Source: Streptomyces erythrochromogenes
GTDB lineage: Bacteria > Actinomycetota > Actinomycetes > Streptomycetales > Streptomycetaceae
Length of the DNA stretch: 64,000 nt
NCBI RefSeq assembly: GCF_036170895.1
Contig: NZ_CP108036.1
Coordinates: 4,839,501-4,903,500, forward strand
Direction of reading: 5' to 3'
Part shown: one piece after another, positions 52,881 to 62,290 of the stretch
Layout of the letters: each line of letters opens with the position of its first letter
Position numbering within the stretch: the first letter of the stretch is position 1
Made by a program: the position numbers and the translations under genes
Notes under the pieces: generated by a model
What the model was told of the DNA's origin: nothing
The model's input: the letters and a program-made list of their open reading frames with translations, nothing else
Database searches by the model: none

Positions 52881-54525
52881 CGTTCAGGACCTTGGCGACG
52901 ATCGGCCCGGCGGCCTCGCCGCCGTGGCCGCCGCCCTCGACCATCGCGGCCGCGGCCACGTCGCCGCTGAAACCGGTGAACCAGCTGTCCGGGCTGTCCC
53001 CGGCGCCGCCGACCTCGGCCGAGCCGGTCTTCGCGCCCTTGTCCGAGCCGCGGACCGGGGCCATCGCCTCGCGCGCGGTGCCGCTGGTCGCCGTCAGCTT
53101 CATCATGGAGACGAGCTGCTGCTGCACGGAGGACTTCATCCGGCGCTGGGCCGTGGCGACCGTCCGGCCGTCCAGTTCGGGCGAGACCAGCAGCGGCTGG
53201 CGGAACACGCCGGTGCGGGCGGTCGCGGTGATGGACGCGACGTTCAGCGGGTTCATCGTGATCTGGCCCTGCCCGATGTACGCGGCGGCCGCCGACGCGC
53301 CCGTCGCCGGCGGGACCTTGCCGTCGGTGGACTTGATGCCCGTCTTCCAGTCCAGGCCGATGCCGAAGACCTCCGCGGCCTCCTTGGGCAGCGCGGAGTC
53401 GTCGTCGACGGGCTTGATCTGCTTGATGAAGGCGGTGTTGCAGGACCGGGCGAAGGAGGTCGAGAAGTTCGTGCCGGCCGGCAGGTCGAAGTTCTTCAGG
53501 TTGTGGAAGGCGCGGCCGCCCCAGGACACCTCCTTCGGGCACTCCGCCGGCTTGTCGGCGGCGACCAGGCCGCGGTCCAGCAGCATCGCCCCCGTCACGA
53601 TCTTCATCGTGGAGCCGGGCGCCCGGTTGCCCTGCATCGCCGCGTTGAAGCCGTCCTTGCGGTGGTTCGCGACGGCCAGGATGTGCCCGTTGCTCGGCTT
53701 GACGGCGACCACCGAGGCCTCGGGGAACGCGACGACCGCCTGCTCGGCCGCCGCCTGCACCTTCGCGTCCAGGTAGGTCTTGAGGGTGCTCGGCTCGCCC
53801 TCGACGAGGGTCAGCAGCGTCCGCTTGGGCGCCTCCTTCGCGGCCGGCTCGATCCACACCTCTGCCCCGGGCTTGCCGCCCGCCTTGTCCCCGTAGCTCT
53901 GGCGCAGCTCGTCGAGGACCTGGCGCAGCGAGGGGAACTTCTCCGCGGTCAGCTCCTCGCCGTTGCGGTCCACGGCCTTCACGGGCGGGTTCGCGGGGGC
54001 GCCCGCGCGCAGCTTCTCGTCCTTCTGGAGCTGCGGGTGGATCACCGAGGGCTGCCAGTCGACCAGCGGCTTCCCGCTGGTCAGCCCGCGTACGACGGTC
54101 AGTTGGGAGTCGTAGGCGAGCGGCTTGGTGGTGCCCTCGTAGGTGATTTCCGCCTCGACCTTGAAGGGCACGGTGGCGCCGTTCGCCTCGCCGGGAGTGA
54201 TCACGGCCTTGGAGACGTACGCCTTGGTCTTGAACTCCCCGACCGCGGTCTGTGCGGCGGCGGCGTTGTTGGTCAGGTCGGCCGCTCCCCGCTCGTCCCC
54301 GGACGCCCAGGCCGCCAGGAAGGCCTTGGCGGTCTTGGCGGCCTCCTTCTCGCCGACCGGCCCGCTGCCTTTGCCGGACTGGACGGTGGTGTCCGAGTCG
54401 GACCCCTCGCCGCTGTCCCCGACCAGGGTGTACACCCCGTACCCGGCTCCGCCGAGCATCGCCAGGAACACACCGCCGATGACGGCGCCTTTAGCTGCCC
54501 CGTTCACTTTTTCGTCCTCCCCCAT
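52873..54525 (-). CDS. class B penicillin-binding protein with MecA-N domain
   Basis: 550 residues from ATG 54525. One N-terminal helix (AVIGGVFLAMLGGAGYGVYTL), an NTF2-like MecA_N domain (about 55-170), a dimerisation part, and the transpeptidase (about 275-545) with SxxK as GSTMK, SxN as SCN and KTG as KTGSAE. It crosslinks peptidoglycan. The layout is that of PBP2a-like proteins, often of low beta-lactam affinity; resistance is not implied. The alternative GTG 54531 sits too close to the ribosome site. Confidence 0.93.
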   Translation of the reverse strand: MGEDEKVNGAAKGAVIGGVFLAMLGGAGYGVYTLVGDSGEGSDSDTTVQSGKGSGPVGEKEAAKTAKAFLAAWASGDERGAADLTNNAAAAQTAVGEFKTKAYVSKAVITPGEANGATVPFKVEAEITYEGTTKPLAYDSQLTVVRGLTSGKPLVDWQPSVIHPQLQKDEKLRAGAPANPPVKAVDRNGEELTAEKFPSLRQVLDELRQSYGDKAGGKPGAEVWIEPAAKEAPKRTLLTLVEGEPSTLKTYLDAKVQAAAEQAVVAFPEASVVAVKPSNGHILAVANHRKDGFNAAMQGNRAPGSTMKIVTGAMLLDRGLVAADKPAECPKEVSWGGRAFHNLKNFDLPAGTNFSTSFARSCNTAFIKQIKPVDDDSALPKEAAEVFGIGLDWKTGIKSTDGKVPPATGASAAAAYIGQGQITMNPLNVASITATARTGVFRQPLLVSPELDGRTVATAQRRMKSSVQQQLVSMMKLTATSGTAREAMAPVRGSDKGAKTGSAEVGGAGDSPDSWFTGFSGDVAAAAMVEGGGHGGEAAGPIVAKVLNAG

Positions 54526-54533
54526 GGTCACGA

Positions 54534-54555
54534 CTCTCTGAACGCGTTCAAAGAG
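54534..54555. promoter_or_regulatory. near-perfect 22-base palindrome before the PBP gene
   Basis: TGAACGCGTTCA (54539-54550) is a perfect 12-base palindrome. It is flanked by CTCT and AGAG, making a 22-base inverted repeat with one mismatch. It is 9 bases upstream of the PBP start, in its leader, and so could be a repressor site or an mRNA hairpin. The core resembles the inner part of a Rex site but lacks the outer TTG/CAA. Confidence 0.6.
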
Positions 54556-54690
54556 CCCTTGGCTTCGACCTTACTCTGCGGAGTCGGGTGGTGTGCAGTT
54601 GTTACCGGACCGGAATATCTGGAGGGCCGCCCGTCGGGAGCCCGTCGTAAACCGCTTGGGGCCGGCGGGCCCCGGCCCTAGGGTGCGCCC

Positions 54691-55242
54691 GTGGAGCTCA
54701 CATACCGGCGGTTCGACCCTTCCGAGGCCTCCGAGGCCGACGCCCTCATCGCCTTCCTCACCGCGGACACCTGGCCGTTCCACGGCGCGGCCGTGGTCGG
54801 AGCCGACCAGGCCCGGCGGTGGGTCGCGGACGGCCGCTTCGACGGCGGCGACACCAGGACCTTCTGGATCACCGACGGCAACGACACCCTCGGGCTCGTC
54901 CGCCTCATGGACCTCGGCGACAGCACGCCCGTCTTCGACCTGCGGATTCGCACCCGCTACCGGGGGCGGGGCGTCGGCGGCCAGGCCCTGGTCTGGCTGA
55001 CGGCGTACCTGTTCGCCGAGTTCCCGGCGATCCGGCGGATCGAGGGCACCACGCGCCAGGACAACGCGGCGATGCGGCGCACCTTCCGGCGGTGCGGCTA
55101 CGTGAAGGAGGCCCACTACCGCGACGGATGGCCCGCCGCCGACGGCAGCGCGGTCCACGACGCCGTCGGCTACGCGATCCTGCGCAGGGACTGGCTCGCC
55201 GGTACGACCACGACCCCCGTCTGGGACGACGAGCCCTCCTGA
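54691..55242 (+). CDS. GNAT family N-acetyltransferase
   Basis: 183 residues from GTG 54691. FDLRIRTRYRGRGVGGQALVWLTAYLF is the acetyl-CoA loop and following helix, and IRRIEGTTRQDNAAMRRTFRRCGYVKEAHYRDGW is typical of RimJ-like GNATs. TAGGGT at 54679-54684 ends 6 bases before the start; leaderless. Substrate unknown. It is divergent from the PBP gene. Confidence 0.9.
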   Translation: MELTYRRFDPSEASEADALIAFLTADTWPFHGAAVVGADQARRWVADGRFDGGDTRTFWITDGNDTLGLVRLMDLGDSTPVFDLRIRTRYRGRGVGGQALVWLTAYLFAEFPAIRRIEGTTRQDNAAMRRTFRRCGYVKEAHYRDGWPAADGSAVHDAVGYAILRRDWLAGTTTTPVWDDEPS

Positions 55243-55425
55243 GCGGGGCCGGGACCGGTCGAAGTGCATGCGCCGGGGCTGTGTTCTAGCGTCGGAAGGG
55301 CGAGGGCGACCGATTGCGTCGAGCCGGTCGCCCGCCCCGGAGTCCCCGCTCCGCGCCGCCGCCCCCGCCCGTGGTCCGGCGCATCCGCGGATCGCGTGAC
55401 CGACCGAGAGAGCAGGTGCATCCGC

Positions 55426-55689
55426 GTGCGTCCATCGGCTTGTATCCCCAGCATCCTCGCCGGCCTGGCCCTCGCCGTGGGCGGCGCCGTCGCCCTGGCC
55501 CCGTCCGCCCAGGCGGACGTGAAGGCCTGCGAACAGTACGTCGCCCAGCACGCCCCGAAGGCCACGGACGGCGCCGCGGAGGCGTGCTACCAGGGCCAGA
55601 TCGGCAACCAGACCAGCTGCGTCTCGAGCCTCGTCGCGGTCGGCGCGAGCAAGGACGCGGCGAACTCGGCCTGCGAAGCGTCCCGCTGA
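55426..55689 (+). CDS. small secreted Cys-containing protein
   Basis: 87 residues from GTG 55426, with GAGAG upstream. A signal peptide (hydrophobic ILAGLALAVGGAVALAPSAQA, ending near residue 33) leaves a mature peptide of about 54 residues with four Cys (VKACEQ, EACYQG, TSCVSS, SACEAS) that could form two disulfides. The regular spacing suggests a compact helical fold. No family recognised. Confidence 0.65.
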   Translation: MRPSACIPSILAGLALAVGGAVALAPSAQADVKACEQYVAQHAPKATDGAAEACYQGQIGNQTSCVSSLVAVGASKDAANSACEASR

Positions 55690-56144
55690 CCCTCTGGGGT
55701 CCTCGGCCCCGGGCTCCTACTCCCTGGCCGGCTCCATGGCTTCGGCACGTCGGTAGCCCAGGCTCCCACCAGCACCGCTACCGGCCGGTCGACCAATGGG
55801 ACGACACGACGACCACGGAACGCGCCGTCGGCAACGCGATCGTCGTGGCTCCCCGATAACCCGGGTTCACGATCGGCAGCCGCCGGCGGTAACGGCGACG
55901 GCTGCCGCACCATCAGGTGCCGGGCCGTCCCTTCCTGCGTCTGGAGCGGCTCGGGCCGCCTCCGGGCAGGAGGGATCTGCTCAGGTCTCGTCCGAGGTCT
56001 GCTCGATCGGTTGGGGTGACGGTTCTACAAGGGACCGTCTGGGCACTTGCGCCGTCCGTGGGCCGTGGAGGGGTGGCTGGCGGCCGCCGGCGACAACCAC
56101 GACGGGCCCGGCACCTGTCTGTGCCGGGCCCGTCGTTTTCGCTG
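55690..56144. other. 455-base stretch without a supported gene
   Basis: Apart from the terminator at 56099-56136, I see no coding pattern, tRNA or clear promoter. Open frames here lack codon bias and ribosome sites. Confidence 0.5.
56099..56136 (-). terminator. terminator of the protein mannosyltransferase gene
   Basis: ACGACGGGCCCGGCAC and its exact complement form a 16-bp stem with a 6-base loop. It starts 9 bases beyond the stop of the leftward gene at 56145. Confidence 0.9.
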
Positions 56145-57914
56145 CTAGACCCAGGTGTCCAGCCACATGCGGCCCCGCCAGGAGTCCATGGGCAAGGTCT
56201 GGCCCGTGTAGATGGGCCAGAAGTAGATGAAGTTCCACACGATCAGCAGGACCAGTACGCCCGCGCCGATCGCGCCCAGGGCTCTGCGGCGTTCCGAGGA
56301 GCCGGCCGGGCCCAGGAGGGCGCCGATCATCATCGCCACCGCCAGGCACAGGTACGGGACGAAGACCACCGCGTAGAAGTAGAAGATCGTCCGCTCCTGG
56401 TAGTTGAACCAGGGCAGCAGGCCCGCGGCCAGTGCGCACGCGATCGCGCCCGCCCGCCAGTCGCGGCGGAAGAACCACCGCCACAGCACGTACAGCAGCG
56501 CGAAGCAGCCCGCCCACCACAGCAGCGGCGTGCCCAGGGCCAGGACCTCGCGGGCGCACTTGCCGGCCGCCGTCGCCGGGCAGCCGTCGGTGCCGGGCTC
56601 GGGGGACTCGTAGAAGTACGAGACGGGCCGGCCCAGCACCAGCCAGCTCCAGGGATTGGACTCGTACGTGTGCCCGGAGGTCAGGCCGACGTGGAAGTCG
56701 TAGACCTCGGTCTCGTAGTGCCACAGGCTGCGCACCCACTCCGGCAGGAACGACAGCGAGCTGTTCTGGTCGTTCTTGGCCGCCCAGTCGCGCAGGTAGC
56801 CGCCCTTGCCGTTGTCCGGGCTGAAGATCCAGCCCGACCAGGAGGCCACGTACGTCACGATCGCCACCGGCACCGTGGAGACGAAGGCGGGCAGCGCGTC
56901 ACGGCGCAGCATCGCCGCGTACGGAGCGCCCGCGCCCGCGGTGCGGCGGGCGGCCGCGTCCCACAGCACGGTGAGGATGCCGAAGAAGGCCAGGACGACG
57001 AAGCCGTTCCACTTCGTGCCGGCGGCCAGGCCCAGGCAGACCCCGGCCAGGATCCGGTACGGGCGCCAGCCCAGCCGCAGGGTCTCGGCGATCCTCGCGT
57101 CGGGCCGGGTCCGGCCCTCCTCGTCCACCGGCAGTGCGTCCGCGAGCCGGGCCCTGGCCCGGTCGCGGTCGATGAGCAGCGCCCCGAAGGCGGCGAGCAC
57201 GAAGAACATCAGCACCAGGTCGAGCAGTGCCGTGCGGCTCATCACCAGGTGCAGGCCGTCCACCGCCAGCAGCGCGCCCGCCAGGCAGCCGAGGAAGGTC
57301 GAGCGGAACAGGCGCCGCCCGATCCGGCACAGCATCAGCACCGACAGGGTGCCGAGCACGGCGGTCATGAACCGCCAGCCGAAGGGGGTGAGGCCGAACA
57401 TCCACTCGCCGAGGCCGATCACCCACTTGCCGACGGGCGGGTGCACGACGTAGCCCGGGTCCACCGGCAGGGCGACCCCGTCCGGGTTGGCGAGGATCGA
57501 CTTGTCGATGTCCTTGGGCCAGTTCGCCTCGTAGCCCTGCTTGATCGTGGCCCAGGCGTCCTTGGCGTAGTACGTCTCGTCGAATATCACCGCCTTCGGG
57601 CTGCCCAGGTGCACGAACCGCAGCACGCCCGCGACCAGTGCCACCAGCAGCGGTCCCGCCCACGCCGTGATGCGCTGCCAGGTGCCCCACACCTCCGGCG
57701 GCAGCCCGAAGGTCATCCACAGCTGCCGGGACGGCTTCGTGTACGGGGGCACCAGGCGGGTGCGGACGTCCACGCGCGGCGACGCGCCGGCTGCCGGCGC
57801 GTAGCCGAAGCCGCGCAGGCGGCGCAGCCAGGTGGGCGGCTCTTCTTCGCCGCCCGCCGTTGCCGGGGGCAGGGCCCCCGCGGGGCTGGGCGGCGGCGTC
57901 GCGGTACTGGTCAC
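56145..57914 (-). CDS. pmt: dolichyl-phosphate-mannose-protein mannosyltransferase
   Basis: 589 residues with about eleven helices. The first loop carries FDETYYAKDAW with the catalytic Asp-Glu of Pmt enzymes; VVHPPVGKWVIGLG and LVMSRTALLD follow. It moves mannose from polyprenyl-phosphate-mannose to Ser/Thr of exported proteins and, in S. coelicolor, is needed for phiC31 infection. GTG 57914 has TACGAT on the minus strand (57921-57926) ending 6 bases upstream, so it is leaderless. A cytosolic Pro-rich N-terminus of about 60 residues precedes the first helix. Confidence 0.95.
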   Translation of the reverse strand: MTSTATPPPSPAGALPPATAGGEEEPPTWLRRLRGFGYAPAAGASPRVDVRTRLVPPYTKPSRQLWMTFGLPPEVWGTWQRITAWAGPLLVALVAGVLRFVHLGSPKAVIFDETYYAKDAWATIKQGYEANWPKDIDKSILANPDGVALPVDPGYVVHPPVGKWVIGLGEWMFGLTPFGWRFMTAVLGTLSVLMLCRIGRRLFRSTFLGCLAGALLAVDGLHLVMSRTALLDLVLMFFVLAAFGALLIDRDRARARLADALPVDEEGRTRPDARIAETLRLGWRPYRILAGVCLGLAAGTKWNGFVVLAFFGILTVLWDAAARRTAGAGAPYAAMLRRDALPAFVSTVPVAIVTYVASWSGWIFSPDNGKGGYLRDWAAKNDQNSSLSFLPEWVRSLWHYETEVYDFHVGLTSGHTYESNPWSWLVLGRPVSYFYESPEPGTDGCPATAAGKCAREVLALGTPLLWWAGCFALLYVLWRWFFRRDWRAGAIACALAAGLLPWFNYQERTIFYFYAVVFVPYLCLAVAMMIGALLGPAGSSERRRALGAIGAGVLVLLIVWNFIYFWPIYTGQTLPMDSWRGRMWLDTWV

Positions 57915-57991
57915 CGGCACATCGTAGGGAAGAGATCTGTGTGTGCCCCAGTGGCGTGGGTGACGAGCCGCGGGACTGAGAGGATGGGCGG

Positions 57992-58888
57992 GTGACAACT
58001 GACCAGCCCCGCGTGACCGAGCCCACCTCCACGGAGGGCGTCCTCGTCCTCGCCGGCACCCCCATCGGCGATCTCGCCGACGCCCCGCCGCGCCTGGCCG
58101 CGGAGCTGGAGCGGGCCGACGTCGTCGCCGCCGAGGACACCCGGCGGCTGCGCCGGCTGACCCAGGGGCTGGGCGTGCACACCACCGGGCGCGTCGTGTC
58201 GTACTTCGAGGGCAACGAGTCGGCCCGCACCCCGGAACTGGTCGAGGCCCTGGTCGGCGGGGCGCGCGTGCTGCTGGTGACCGACGCCGGCATGCCGTCC
58301 GTCTCCGACCCCGGCTACCGGCTGGTCGCCGCCGCCGTGGAGAAGGACATCAAGGTCACCGCGGTCCCCGGGCCGTCGGCCGTGCTCACCGCGCTCGCGC
58401 TGTCCGGGCTGCCCGTGGACCGGTTCTGCTTCGAGGGCTTCCTGCCGCGCAAGGCGGGCGAGCGCCTGGGCCGGCTGCGCGAGGTCGAGGGCGAGCGGCG
58501 CACGCTCGTCTACTTCGAGGCCCCGCACCGGCTCGACGACACCCTGGCGGCGATGGCCGAGGTCTTCGGCGCCGAGCGGCGGGCCGCGGTCTGCCGCGAG
58601 CTCACGAAGACCTACGAGGAGGTCAAGCGCGGCGGGCTCGGCGAGCTCGCGGCCTGGGCCGCCGAGGGGGTGCGCGGGGAGATCACCGTCGTGGTGGAGG
58701 GCGCCCCGGCGGCCGGACCCGGCGACGTGGACGACGAGGAGCTCGTGCGCCGGGTACGGGTGCGCGAAGAGGCGGGGGAGCGCCGCAAGGAGGCCATCGC
58801 GGCCGTCGCGGCGGAGGCCGGCGTACCCAAGCGCGACGTCTTCGACGCGGTCGTGGCGGCAAAGAATGCGGCACAAAAGGCGCCATAG
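57992..58888 (+). CDS. rsmI: 16S rRNA (cytidine-1402-2'-O)-methyltransferase
   Basis: 298 residues from GTG 57992. GVLVLAGTPIGDLADAPPRLAAEL, AAEDTRRLRRL, SVSDPGYRLV and VPGPSAVLTALALSGLP are the RsmI tetrapyrrole-methylase-fold signatures. It methylates the ribose of C1402 in the decoding centre. GAGGAT at 57980-57985 ends 6 bases before the start and may act as a weak -10 for a leaderless message. Divergent from pmt. Confidence 0.95.
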   Translation: MTTDQPRVTEPTSTEGVLVLAGTPIGDLADAPPRLAAELERADVVAAEDTRRLRRLTQGLGVHTTGRVVSYFEGNESARTPELVEALVGGARVLLVTDAGMPSVSDPGYRLVAAAVEKDIKVTAVPGPSAVLTALALSGLPVDRFCFEGFLPRKAGERLGRLREVEGERRTLVYFEAPHRLDDTLAAMAEVFGAERRAAVCRELTKTYEEVKRGGLGELAAWAAEGVRGEITVVVEGAPAAGPGDVDDEELVRRVRVREEAGERRKEAIAAVAAEAGVPKRDVFDAVVAAKNAAQKAP

Positions 58889-58938
58889 ACCGGTAAAGGG
58901 CTAGCCTGAAAGGCAAAGCTCAGACCGTGCGCCGGGCG

Positions 58939-58961
58939 CTTTGGGCATGAGTCGCCCAAAG
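58939..58961. terminator. hairpin downstream of rsmI
   Basis: CTTTGGGC and GCCCAAAG pair (8 bp) around a 7-base loop, 51 bases after rsmI and 87 before the next gene. It may be a weak terminator or part of the next gene's leader. Confidence 0.5.
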
Positions 58962-59047
58962 GTCGTCCAACACTGGACAGGACCTGATGCGCTCCCGCCC
59001 GAAGAGGCGTCCACTGGCAGAGGCACAGTGGAACAAGAGGAGCTGGC

Positions 59048-59542
59048 ATGAGTGAGATCGCAGACACCCCGGTACCGGTCCAGGCCTCGGCACCCGCACG
59101 CTTCCCCAGCCCCGACGTGCAGACCGTGCACGAGGCGTACTCCTTCGCGTGCATGCGCTGCGGCTACGGCTGGGAGCAGGGGTACCACATCGAGCACCAC
59201 GTCGACGGCCGCGGCGAGCCGTTCATCATGTACACGGTCGACGGCGAGCGGGTGCCCTCACCGCTGTCCAACCCGACCTGCATGAACTGCGGCGGGCACG
59301 TCGTGCGGATCATGCGCGCGGGGCAGGTCTCCTCGGTGCTCGGGATGATCGACCACCTCTACCACCACCGCATCGCCCCCGGGATCGCCGGACCGGTGCC
59401 GGCGGGGGCGAACGTCCCGCGCACCCCGAAGCCCCGCAGGGCCGCCGGGGTCCACGACGCCCCCGGACCCGTCGCCATCGGCGAGGCCGAGAAGCGCGGG
59501 GGCCTGCTCTTCCGGCTGAAGGGCTTCTTCCGCCGGTCATAG
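59048..59542 (+). CDS. zinc-ribbon hypothetical protein
   Basis: 164 residues, AGGAG 8 bases before the ATG. Two CxxC pairs (FACMRCGYGW near 35 and PTCMNCGGHV near 77) would bind one zinc, with HIEHHVDGRGEPFIMYTVDG between. The C-terminal 60 residues are Pro/Arg-rich. It is conserved between rsmI and tatD in Streptomyces as I remember it; function unknown. No membrane segment. Confidence 0.8.
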   Translation: MSEIADTPVPVQASAPARFPSPDVQTVHEAYSFACMRCGYGWEQGYHIEHHVDGRGEPFIMYTVDGERVPSPLSNPTCMNCGGHVVRIMRAGQVSSVLGMIDHLYHHRIAPGIAGPVPAGANVPRTPKPRRAAGVHDAPGPVAIGEAEKRGGLLFRLKGFFRRS

Positions 59543-59551
59543 GATCGGCTC

Positions 59552-60433
59552 ATGAGCCCTTCCACCGCCTCCAAGGACGCACCGCCGCCGCTGCCCGAAC
59601 CCCTCCGGGTGGCGGTGGCGGACTCGCACACCCACCTGGACATGCAGTCGGGGACCGTCGAGGAGGGCCTCGCCAAGGCCGCCTCGGTCGGCGTGACCAC
59701 CGTCGTCCAGGTCGGCTGCGACGTGAAGGGCTCCCGGTGGGCCGCCGAGACCGCGGCCGCGTACGACAACGTCCACGCGGCCGTCGCCCTGCACCCCAAC
59801 GAAGCCCCGCGCATCGTCCACGGCGACCCGGACGGATGGTCCCGCCAGGGCGCCCGGTCCGGCGGCGGCGAGGCCGCCCTCGACGAGGCCCTCGCCGAGA
59901 TCGAGGCGCTGGCCGCCCTCGGCCACGTGAAGGCGGTCGGTGAGACCGGCCTCGACTTCTTCCGCACCGGGCCGGAGGGCATGGCCGCGCAGGAGCGTTC
60001 CTTCCGCGCCCACATCGAGATCGCCAAGCGGCAGGGCAAGGCCCTCGTCATCCACGACCGCGACGCCCACGCCGACGTGCTGCGCGTGCTGCGCGAGGAG
60101 GGCGCCCCCGAGCGGACCGTCTTCCACTGCTACTCCGGGGACGCCGACATGGCCCGCGAGTGCGCCGCCGCCGGCTACTACATGTCCTTCGCCGGGACCG
60201 TCACCTTCAAGAACGCCGCGCCGCTGCGCGAGGCGCTGGCCGTGGCCCCGCTGGAGCTGGTCCTCGTCGAGACGGACGCGCCCTACCTGACCCCCGCGCC
60301 GTACCGCGGCCGGCCCAACGCGCCGTACCTCATTCCGCTGACGGTGCGCGCGATGGCCGCGGTCCGCGGGATCGACGAGGACGCGATGGCCACCGCCCTG
60401 GCGGCCAACACCGCCCGCGCCTTCGACTACTGA
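59552..60433 (+). CDS. tatD: TatD-family metal-dependent hydrolase
   Basis: 293 residues. Metal ligands: DSHTHLD, GETGLDFF (Glu), IHDRDAH (His), FHCYSG (His) and ETDAPYLTP (Asp). Family members are 3'-5' DNases/RNases or D-aminoacyl-tRNA deacylases. TAGGAT at 59540-59545 ends 6 bases before ATG 59552; leaderless, with the -10 overlapping the stop codon of the zinc-ribbon gene. Confidence 0.95.
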   Translation: MSPSTASKDAPPPLPEPLRVAVADSHTHLDMQSGTVEEGLAKAASVGVTTVVQVGCDVKGSRWAAETAAAYDNVHAAVALHPNEAPRIVHGDPDGWSRQGARSGGGEAALDEALAEIEALAALGHVKAVGETGLDFFRTGPEGMAAQERSFRAHIEIAKRQGKALVIHDRDAHADVLRVLREEGAPERTVFHCYSGDADMARECAAAGYYMSFAGTVTFKNAAPLREALAVAPLELVLVETDAPYLTPAPYRGRPNAPYLIPLTVRAMAAVRGIDEDAMATALAANTARAFDY

Positions 60434-60549
60434 CCGGCCGCGCTCCGGAGGCACACAGGGTAGTCGTACGACTTTGTTCCGTGACGACTCCTCCGCTAGG
60501 GTGCCGTGCCCCAACCAGCGGGTGCCGGACCACCAGTGGAGCGAGCGTC

Positions 60550-62235
60550 GTGAGCGATACGCAGGGCAGTCACCGCCGAGGCGCTCCCGTCCCCGAGGCG
60601 TACGGGGGCGGAGCCCCGGCCTGGCCGACCTGGCACGCCTGGCCCGCCGACGACGGGCCGGCCGACGACGGGCCGGCCGACAACGGGGTCGCCGGCACCG
60701 GGGTCCCGGGGCCCACCGGCCCCGGCCCGGTCGACACGGGGCCTTCGTCGTGGGACACGGAGCCCGCCGTCCCCCTCCCCGCCCCGCGCGCCGAGGAACG
60801 GCGGGCCGGACGCCGCCGGCGCTCCGCGCACCCCGCCGCCCACGGGGACGGCTGGGACGGCTGGGACGCGGGCCGGAACGGCGAACGGCCCGAGCCGGTC
60901 CCCGCCCCGGGGACGGGCCGCCGCCGCGCTCCCGCGCCGCCCCCCACCCCCACCGTCGCCGACGTACTCGCGCCCGGCCGCCGCGCCCGTGGCCGTACCG
61001 CCGTCGAGGAACCCCCGGCCGGCACCGGCCGGCGCCGCGGCCCCGCCGAATCGCCCGTCACGGTCCCCGCCGCCGCCCCCGCCGGGACGGGGCACGGCCG
61101 CCGCCGGGCCGCGGGCCCCGTGCTCCTCGGCCCCGCCGCCCCCGGCGGCAACTGGCGGCGGATCGTGCCGCAGGCCCTGGTCGTCGCCTTCCTCGCCGGC
61201 GGCACGACCGCGTTCGTCGCCGCCGACAAATCGGTACGCCTCACCGTGGACGGAGTCCCGAGAGAGCTGCACACCTTCGCCGGCGACGTCGAGGAACTGC
61301 TTGCCGCGGAAGGACTGGCCGTCGGCCCCCACGACCTCGTCGCCCCCGCCCCCGGCGAACCCCTCGACGACGGCGAGGAGATCGTCGTCCGCTACGGCCG
61401 CCCGCTGCGCCTGACCCTCGACGGACAGCAGCGCCAGGTGTGGACCACCGCCCGCACCGTCGACGGCGCCCTGCGCCAGTTCGGCATCCGCGCCGAGGGC
61501 GCCTACCTCTCCGCCCCGCGCACCGCGCCCGTACCGCGCTCCGGCCTGACCCTCAGCGTCCGTACCGAGCGCAGCGTCACCTTCATGGCCGACGGCCGCG
61601 AACGCACCATCCGCACCAACGCCGCCACCGTCCAGGAGGCCCTCGACCAGGCCGGCATCACCCTCCAGGGCCAGGACACCACCTCCGTGCCGCCCACCGC
61701 CTTCCCGCGTGACGGCCAGACCGTCACCGTGCTCCGCATCACCGGCACCCGCGAGGTCCGCGAGGAGCGCATCCCCTTCGAGACCGAGCAGGTCAAGGAC
61801 GCCGAGCTCTTCGCCGGAACCGAGGTCGTCGAGCGCGCCGGCCGGCCCGGGGCGCGCAGGGTCACGTACAGCCTGCGCACCGTCAACGGGGTCCGGCAGA
61901 AGCCGCGCGCCATCGCCGACGAGGTCGTGCGCGAGCCCGTCGCGCAGCTCGTCAGGGTCGGCACCAGGCCGCTGCCGAGCTCCGTCTCCGGTACGGACGG
62001 CCTCAACTGGGCGGCCCTCGCCCAGTGCGAGTCCGGCGGCCGGCCCTCCGCCACCGACGCCTCGGGGACGTACGGCGGCCTGTACCAGTTCGACGTCCGC
62101 ACCTGGCAGGGCCTCGGCGGGAGAGGCCGCCCCCAGGACGCCCCGGCCGCGGAACAGACCTACCGGGCGAAGAAGCTCTACGTGCAGCGGGGGGCGAGCC
62201 CGTGGCCCCACTGCGGCCGCAGGCTCACGTCTTAG
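60550..62235 (+). CDS. rpfB: RpfB-like resuscitation-promoting factor
   Basis: 561 residues from GTG 60550. A long disordered cytosolic head of about 200 residues with a GPADD repeat, one helix (about 203-225), three DUF348 repeats (about 228-400; RLTVDGVPREL, RLTLDGQQRQV, TFMADGRERTI), a G5 domain (about 400-475) and the lysozyme-like Rpf domain with the catalytic Glu in LAQCESGGRPS. It cleaves peptidoglycan during spore germination or regrowth. TAGGGT at 60497-60502 is a likely -10 with a leader of about 40 bases. Confidence 0.94.
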   Translation: MSDTQGSHRRGAPVPEAYGGGAPAWPTWHAWPADDGPADDGPADNGVAGTGVPGPTGPGPVDTGPSSWDTEPAVPLPAPRAEERRAGRRRRSAHPAAHGDGWDGWDAGRNGERPEPVPAPGTGRRRAPAPPPTPTVADVLAPGRRARGRTAVEEPPAGTGRRRGPAESPVTVPAAAPAGTGHGRRRAAGPVLLGPAAPGGNWRRIVPQALVVAFLAGGTTAFVAADKSVRLTVDGVPRELHTFAGDVEELLAAEGLAVGPHDLVAPAPGEPLDDGEEIVVRYGRPLRLTLDGQQRQVWTTARTVDGALRQFGIRAEGAYLSAPRTAPVPRSGLTLSVRTERSVTFMADGRERTIRTNAATVQEALDQAGITLQGQDTTSVPPTAFPRDGQTVTVLRITGTREVREERIPFETEQVKDAELFAGTEVVERAGRPGARRVTYSLRTVNGVRQKPRAIADEVVREPVAQLVRVGTRPLPSSVSGTDGLNWAALAQCESGGRPSATDASGTYGGLYQFDVRTWQGLGGRGRPQDAPAAEQTYRAKKLYVQRGASPWPHCGRRLTS

Positions 62236-62290
62236 GCCGCGGGCCCACGTCGTCGTCGGGACCACTCGGCCGATCTGAGACGCTTTACCG

